Position numbers and translations under genes: made by a program. This document shows positions 60,312-64,000 of a stretch of 64,000 bases of DNA, piece after piece. Numbering within the stretch: the first letter of the stretch is position 1; every line of letters starts with the position of its first letter. The notes under the pieces were generated by a model that was given only the letters and a program-made list of their open reading frames with translations, did not search any database and was not told the origin of the DNA. This stretch comes from Desulfofundulus kuznetsovii DSM 6115 (lineage in GTDB: Bacteria > Bacillota > Desulfotomaculia > Desulfotomaculales > Desulfovirgulaceae): the NCBI RefSeq assembly GCF_000214705.1, contig NC_015573.1:2735001-2799000 (forward strand), in the 5' to 3' direction.

Positions 60312-63308
60312 CTAACTTTTTCTCCGGCGTTTGGCGGCCAGGAGCCTGGCGGCGGTGTCTTGTGGTGAATCTGGTTGGACAGGCCCGGCACCCCGGGTTG
60401 CTCCGGCCAAAGATCCACCACCCCGTTCCTGAAGCGAACCGGCTTGTTTCCCACCACCTGAGCTGCCTGCCACCGGCTGCCTAACTGCCGCTTCACTTCC
60501 TGCCTTCTCCTCACCGTCCGTTTGGCTACCAGTGGACGTCCTACCCCTCCTGCCGGCCCGGAAACCCAGCTTTTCTATAGTGGCCAGGGTGCGGCCGGTC
60601 CAGGCGGGAGCAGGTTCCGCGGCGTCCCCGCCACGCCGGGTCAGCCGCTGCCATGCCGTTGACCAGGCCCGGCGCAAGGCAGCCCATTCCTCGGCACCGA
60701 TGACCAGACGGCGGCCGGCCACGTCCAGCAACCAGAGCACGGCAGCCAGGGCCAGCAGCGGGGAGGAGAGATCCCGGCCGGCCCGTACCGGGGGTAGATT
60801 GGGGGCAAAGGCCTCGACCGGGGAGGCCAGCACCCTTCCGCCGCCGGCCCGGGCAATTTCCTCCAGCCGGCCCAGATCCACCCCCGTTTCCCGGTATTCG
60901 GCCGGATAGGATACCACCAGGCCCGTTTGAGCTACCAGCGCAGGGCTGCCGCCATTTGCGGCAGTAATGCTCACCAGGTACGCACCGGGACCGGCAACCG
61001 TTGTTTGCCCGGTATACCTTCCGGGACCGGCAGGATGCAAATCGAGGGTCCTGTTCTCCCCCTCAGGCCCGGTCAACAGGGCCGTAAACCGGCGCACCTT
61101 TTGCCAGTGCCCGGGGTCATCCACGGTAATACGGACAACCGCATAACCTTCCGGAGGAGCGCCGGCACCTCCGGCAGCTTCCGCCCCACCAACCACTTCC
61201 GCCTGCACCTGCACCGGACTGGTATCCACCGCCGGCAGGATCCACGACAGGACATTCCCCCACAACCTGGGGAAAACCTGGCTTTCCGCCCACGCGGCGC
61301 TCCAGCGGCCGGCTATATCGGGAGTCCAGGCCACGGCCCGCCCCAACCCGTACTGCCAGGACACCAGCACCGGATCTCCCCGGTGGGAGACGAGCACTGT
61401 TTCCGCCCGGTCTTTGGCCGTAACGGTAATGTAACCTTCCAGGGCGGGCACTTTTTCCAAACCCTGGAGCAGGGGACTGGTTGCGGCGGCCCGGGGAAAG
61501 AAACGTTCGTTCACGGCAAAACTGCGGGTAGCCATAACCGTTTCCTTGGTAAATATGGCCGGAATGGTTCCGGCATCGGCAGTGGCGTAAAAACGCCCCC
61601 GGCCCAGTTCGGCCAGGGCCTTTAACATCCCCGCATCTGCCCCGGGGCCCACGGCCACACAGGTGAGGGTGATGCCCTTTTCCCGCATCGCCCTTGCCAG
61701 TTCCTGATAAGACCCCCCGCTGGCCGAGATACCATCGGTCAACAGGATGATGTGCTTGAGCTGGGTTGGGGCATCCTTTAAAATCTCGTAAGCGCTGGCC
61801 AAAGCCGGAAAAATTTCCGTGCCTCCACTGGCATAAATGCTCCCGATTTCCTGGCGCAGCCGCTCACTGTCATCCACCGGCGTCAGGGGAACTACCAGCC
61901 AGGGCTGGCTGTCAAAGGCAATCACCCCCACCCGGTCCTTTTTGGTCAGAATGGAAATGCTGCGCGCAGCCGCCTCCTTGGCCAGGCTCATTTTATCCGC
62001 TCCACCGGCTTCCCCGCTCATGCTTCCCGATTTATCAATAACCAGCATCAGACCCAGGGACGGCATTTCACCCCGGCCGGAAATGCGCATTTCCACGGGC
62101 AGCGCCCGTTCCACCGGGGTGCCGGCGTAACCGCCGGGACCATAGGAGTCGGGTCCGCCCACCATAACCAGGCCGCCACCCCCGTCCCGCACATAGGTTT
62201 CAATCTCCTGCATGGTTTTTTCTCCCAGACTGAAAGCAGGCACGTTAACCAGAAACACCGCCTGGTAATGGGCCCAGGCGGCCAACCCCCTGGGAACACT
62301 TTCCGGGGTTACCACCGTGACCTCTACTTTTCCGGCGCTGCGCAGCGAGCGGACCAGAGGAACAGCTTCTCTTATATCGGAGCTCACCACCAGGACGTGG
62401 GGCGGCCCGCTTACCCGCTGCACGCCGCCGGCCCGGTTATTGGCCGTAAAAACATCCCGGGCGGGATCGGCGGCCACCAGGCGGGCCTGGTAGCTGTGCA
62501 GGCCGGCACTGCCCGCATCAACGGAGATGCTGATGCGGTTTTCCCCCGCCCGCAGCTGTACCTCCCGGGAGACCACCACCATCCCGTCCCGGTCTATATA
62601 AAGGGTGGCCCGGGTGTCCCTGGCGGCAGTAACCACCACTTCCAGGGCAGACCTTTCGCCCACCCGGGCCAGGGGAGGGACTTTTAAAGCTTCCACACGC
62701 ACGTCCGGGCCGGCGGGACCTCCCAGGGGCACCACATCCACCCGCACCCCTTCATCCCGTAGTTGCCGGGCCGCCGCCACGGCGTCACCCCCGGTATCCC
62801 GCCCGTCGGACAACAATACCACCCGCCGCCGGGCATCCTCGGGGAAAAGGGCCCCCGCCAGGCGCAGGGCTTCCCCCACCCGGCTGCCCGCCATACCGGG
62901 GTCGGTTCCCAGCTGGTGAAACACCGGCCGGAGCCCCGGGGGTTCTTCCACCACTGCCCGCTGGCCGAAGGCAACCACGCCGGCCAGGGCGGCGGCCGGC
63001 TTGGCCTTCAGCGCTTCCCGGATCCACTGTTCCCCCTGATTTCTGGCCGGCCCCACGCTGGCCGAAGCGTCCAGGGCCAGAACAACCGCCTGCCGCTGCA
63101 CCGGCATAACCAGGTGCGGCCCCGCCAGCACGGTGACAAGGAGGATGAGAATGGTAAAACGAAAAGTGACCCGGGAAATTTCTCGCCGCCACGACCCCCG
63201 GCCGGCCAGCCGGGCCATCTGCAGCCAGGGCAGGCGCAGGTACCAGGCGGCGGCCAGGATCACCGGCAGGGCCAGCCACCATAAAGGCTCGGTAAAACTA
63301 ACGCCCAC
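60312..63308 (-). CDS. Large membrane protein with two von Willebrand A-like domains
   Basis: About 998 residues. Two N-terminal helices (PLWWLALPVILAAAWYL; FRFTILILLVTVLAG), then a first VWA domain whose metal site reads ALDASASVGP (DxSxS) at about 95-250, a beta-sandwich region, a glutamine-amidotransferase-like segment (VFLVNVPAFSLGE, GGGGLVMVGGPDSYGPGGYA) and a second VWA domain with LVIDKSGSMSGEA and LTDGISASGG (about 430-600). A late helix (SPLLALAAVLWLLDVA) and a basic, repetitive tail follow. It resembles the BatA/'VWA and glutamine amidotransferase' proteins that accompany MoxR ATPases. GTG 63308 has GGGGGTGG upstream and overlaps the preceding gene by 11 bases. Confidence 0.85.
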   Translation of the reverse strand: MGVSFTEPLWWLALPVILAAAWYLRLPWLQMARLAGRGSWRREISRVTFRFTILILLVTVLAGPHLVMPVQRQAVVLALDASASVGPARNQGEQWIREALKAKPAAALAGVVAFGQRAVVEEPPGLRPVFHQLGTDPGMAGSRVGEALRLAGALFPEDARRRVVLLSDGRDTGGDAVAAARQLRDEGVRVDVVPLGGPAGPDVRVEALKVPPLARVGERSALEVVVTAARDTRATLYIDRDGMVVVSREVQLRAGENRISISVDAGSAGLHSYQARLVAADPARDVFTANNRAGGVQRVSGPPHVLVVSSDIREAVPLVRSLRSAGKVEVTVVTPESVPRGLAAWAHYQAVFLVNVPAFSLGEKTMQEIETYVRDGGGGLVMVGGPDSYGPGGYAGTPVERALPVEMRISGRGEMPSLGLMLVIDKSGSMSGEAGGADKMSLAKEAAARSISILTKKDRVGVIAFDSQPWLVVPLTPVDDSERLRQEIGSIYASGGTEIFPALASAYEILKDAPTQLKHIILLTDGISASGGSYQELARAMREKGITLTCVAVGPGADAGMLKALAELGRGRFYATADAGTIPAIFTKETVMATRSFAVNERFFPRAAATSPLLQGLEKVPALEGYITVTAKDRAETVLVSHRGDPVLVSWQYGLGRAVAWTPDIAGRWSAAWAESQVFPRLWGNVLSWILPAVDTSPVQVQAEVVGGAEAAGGAGAPPEGYAVVRITVDDPGHWQKVRRFTALLTGPEGENRTLDLHPAGPGRYTGQTTVAGPGAYLVSITAANGGSPALVAQTGLVVSYPAEYRETGVDLGRLEEIARAGGGRVLASPVEAFAPNLPPVRAGRDLSSPLLALAAVLWLLDVAGRRLVIGAEEWAALRRAWSTAWQRLTRRGGDAAEPAPAWTGRTLATIEKLGFRAGRRGRTSTGSQTDGEEKAGSEAAVRQPVAGSSGGGKQAGSLQERGGGSLAGATRGAGPVQPDSPQDTAARLLAAKRRRKS

Positions 63309-64000
63309 GGCTGGCCACCCCCCACTCCACCAGCACCACAGCCAGGGCCAGGGCACTCAAAAGGCCGGCCAGGGATTGGGGGCGGGGCCGCGGGGCGGTG
63401 GAGGTTACCTCCTCCCCCTGCCGGGAACGGGGGTCCCGCACGCGCAGATCCGATTCCCGGGGATGGTATCCGTTTACGGCCACCAGGCGGCTGATCTGGT
63501 TACCGGGATAATCCCCATCCCCGCAGCTTTCCACGATGCGGTACAGGCCCGGCGCAGAGGGAATCCAGGGGGCAGGCGGGAAGGGCGGGGCAAGCACCAC
63601 CCGAGCACCAGGCTTGCCATCATCTAAATTGTTCCCATTGGGAACACTGGAAAGGGAAGCTCCCCGGAAAAAAACGGCTTCCGGTGAAACCGGCTCCACC
63701 TCTATACCCCGGGCCAGAGGTAAAGCGGCCACCTTTACCTCCTGACCCGGGTAAACCTGTGCCGGCAACTCCAGGTCAGGAGGTGCCAGCCAGGCCATCG
63801 TGTTATGCAGGAGAACGGGAAAGGCCGGACGCAGGGGGAGATCGGAATCATGCAAATCAAATCCCCAGACCACCAGGCGTTTTCCCTGCCCCTGACCGTG
63901 GGCCAGCACCGTTTTCCCGGCCGCCTTTACGTCGGCGGCCCAACCGCTGCCCGGTTCCAGGTCGCGGGCAGAGGCAATATGCACCTGGGAAAGATCCACA
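63298..64000 (-). CDS. BatA/VWA-type membrane protein, C-terminal part
   Basis: The frame is open to the right edge, so the start lies outside the window; 234 residues are visible. They include KRLVVWGFDLHDSDLPLRPA and FPVLLHNTMAWLAPP, sequences typical of the BatA-like proteins in which a membrane-proximal region judges an amidotransferase-like fold, then a beta domain and a single C-terminal helix (LAGLLSALALAVVLVEWGV). It overlaps the VWA gene downstream by 11 bases. A MoxR ATPase and a DUF58 gene would be expected further upstream. That is an expectation from the family, not something seen here. Confidence 0.75.
   Translation of the reverse strand, partial: VDLSQVHIASARDLEPGSGWAADVKAAGKTVLAHGQGQGKRLVVWGFDLHDSDLPLRPAFPVLLHNTMAWLAPPDLELPAQVYPGQEVKVAALPLARGIEVEPVSPEAVFFRGASLSSVPNGNNLDDGKPGARVVLAPPFPPAPWIPSAPGLYRIVESCGDGDYPGNQISRLVAVNGYHPRESDLRVRDPRSRQGEEVTSTAPRPRPQSLAGLLSALALAVVLVEWGVASRGR

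Overview
The window looks like a chromosomal segment of a moderately GC-rich, anaerobic, probably thermophilic Firmicute close to the Desulfotomaculum/Desulfofundulus/Pelotomaculum group. This is inferred from the mix of genes: a CooS-type CO dehydrogenase with its ferredoxin, NrfHA nitrite reductase with ResB/ResC, a siroheme sulfite-reductase-like protein, SLH surface proteins, copper-amine-oxidase-N domains, many GTG/TTG starts and strong GGAGG-type ribosome sites. No rRNA, tRNA or CRISPR array was recognised.

Layout. 1-2000: the end of a 4Fe-4S electron-transfer subunit, a nitroreductase and a universal stress protein. 2000-5900: a cyclic-di-GMP riboswitch with terminator ahead of an ArsB/NhaD-type transporter, then deoC and a TreT-like glycosyltransferase. 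5900-15700 (minus): nitrite ammonification and cytochrome c assembly (nrfA, nrfH, resC, resB), a two-component system whose kinase has a CxxCH haem motif, a 51-residue CBS fragment, and a metal P-type ATPase with a separate HMA protein and thioredoxin-like protein. 15700-21100 (minus): an RND efflux pump, its adaptor, and a TetR gene whose promoter carries a perfect inverted repeat. 21300-28000: a cNMP-binding/DUF2225 protein, an FtsA-like protein, a split chemoreceptor, a miniature globin-coupled sensor, a cysteine-rich protein and a siroheme protein. 28150-30430: an IS607-type element with a deleted tnpA, a tnpB and a long structured 3' region, probably the guide RNA. 30700-33100: a solute-binding protein with a copper-amine-oxidase-N domain, a lipoprotein and hairpins. 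33100-36500 (minus): a flavin oxidoreductase, cooS and cooF. 36700-42900: a rhodanese, a frameshifted SLH/FecR/propeller surface protein and a CHASE2 adenylate cyclase. 43300-48000 (minus): a GAF-HD-GYP protein and a four-gene LytTR system. 48000-64000: an Xaa-Pro peptidase, a tandem HD protein, thrC, glgP, an FMN oxidoreductase, a HIT protein, an orphan Cas3-like protein, an NAD-dependent epimerase-like protein and two von Willebrand/BatA-type membrane proteins.

Three systems stand out. First, the LytTR locus (44483-47939) appears to be a sensor kinase split into parts. Two membrane proteins each carry the HDFxNH phospho-acceptor motif but no ATPase. A third protein carries the ATPase, but its own acceptor histidine is replaced by glutamine. 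Second, an orphan Cas3-like protein (57079-59388) keeps the HD nuclease ligands but has lost the Walker A lysine and the DExH motif, with no other cas gene in view. Third, the TnpB element is followed by about 400 bases of structured non-coding sequence.

Second-messenger signalling recurs: a c-di-GMP riboswitch, an HD-GYP phosphodiesterase, a second HD-GYP-like protein, a cyclase and a cNMP-binding protein. Haem or CO/NO-linked sensing also recurs: the haem-motif kinase, the globin sensor and the CODH locus.
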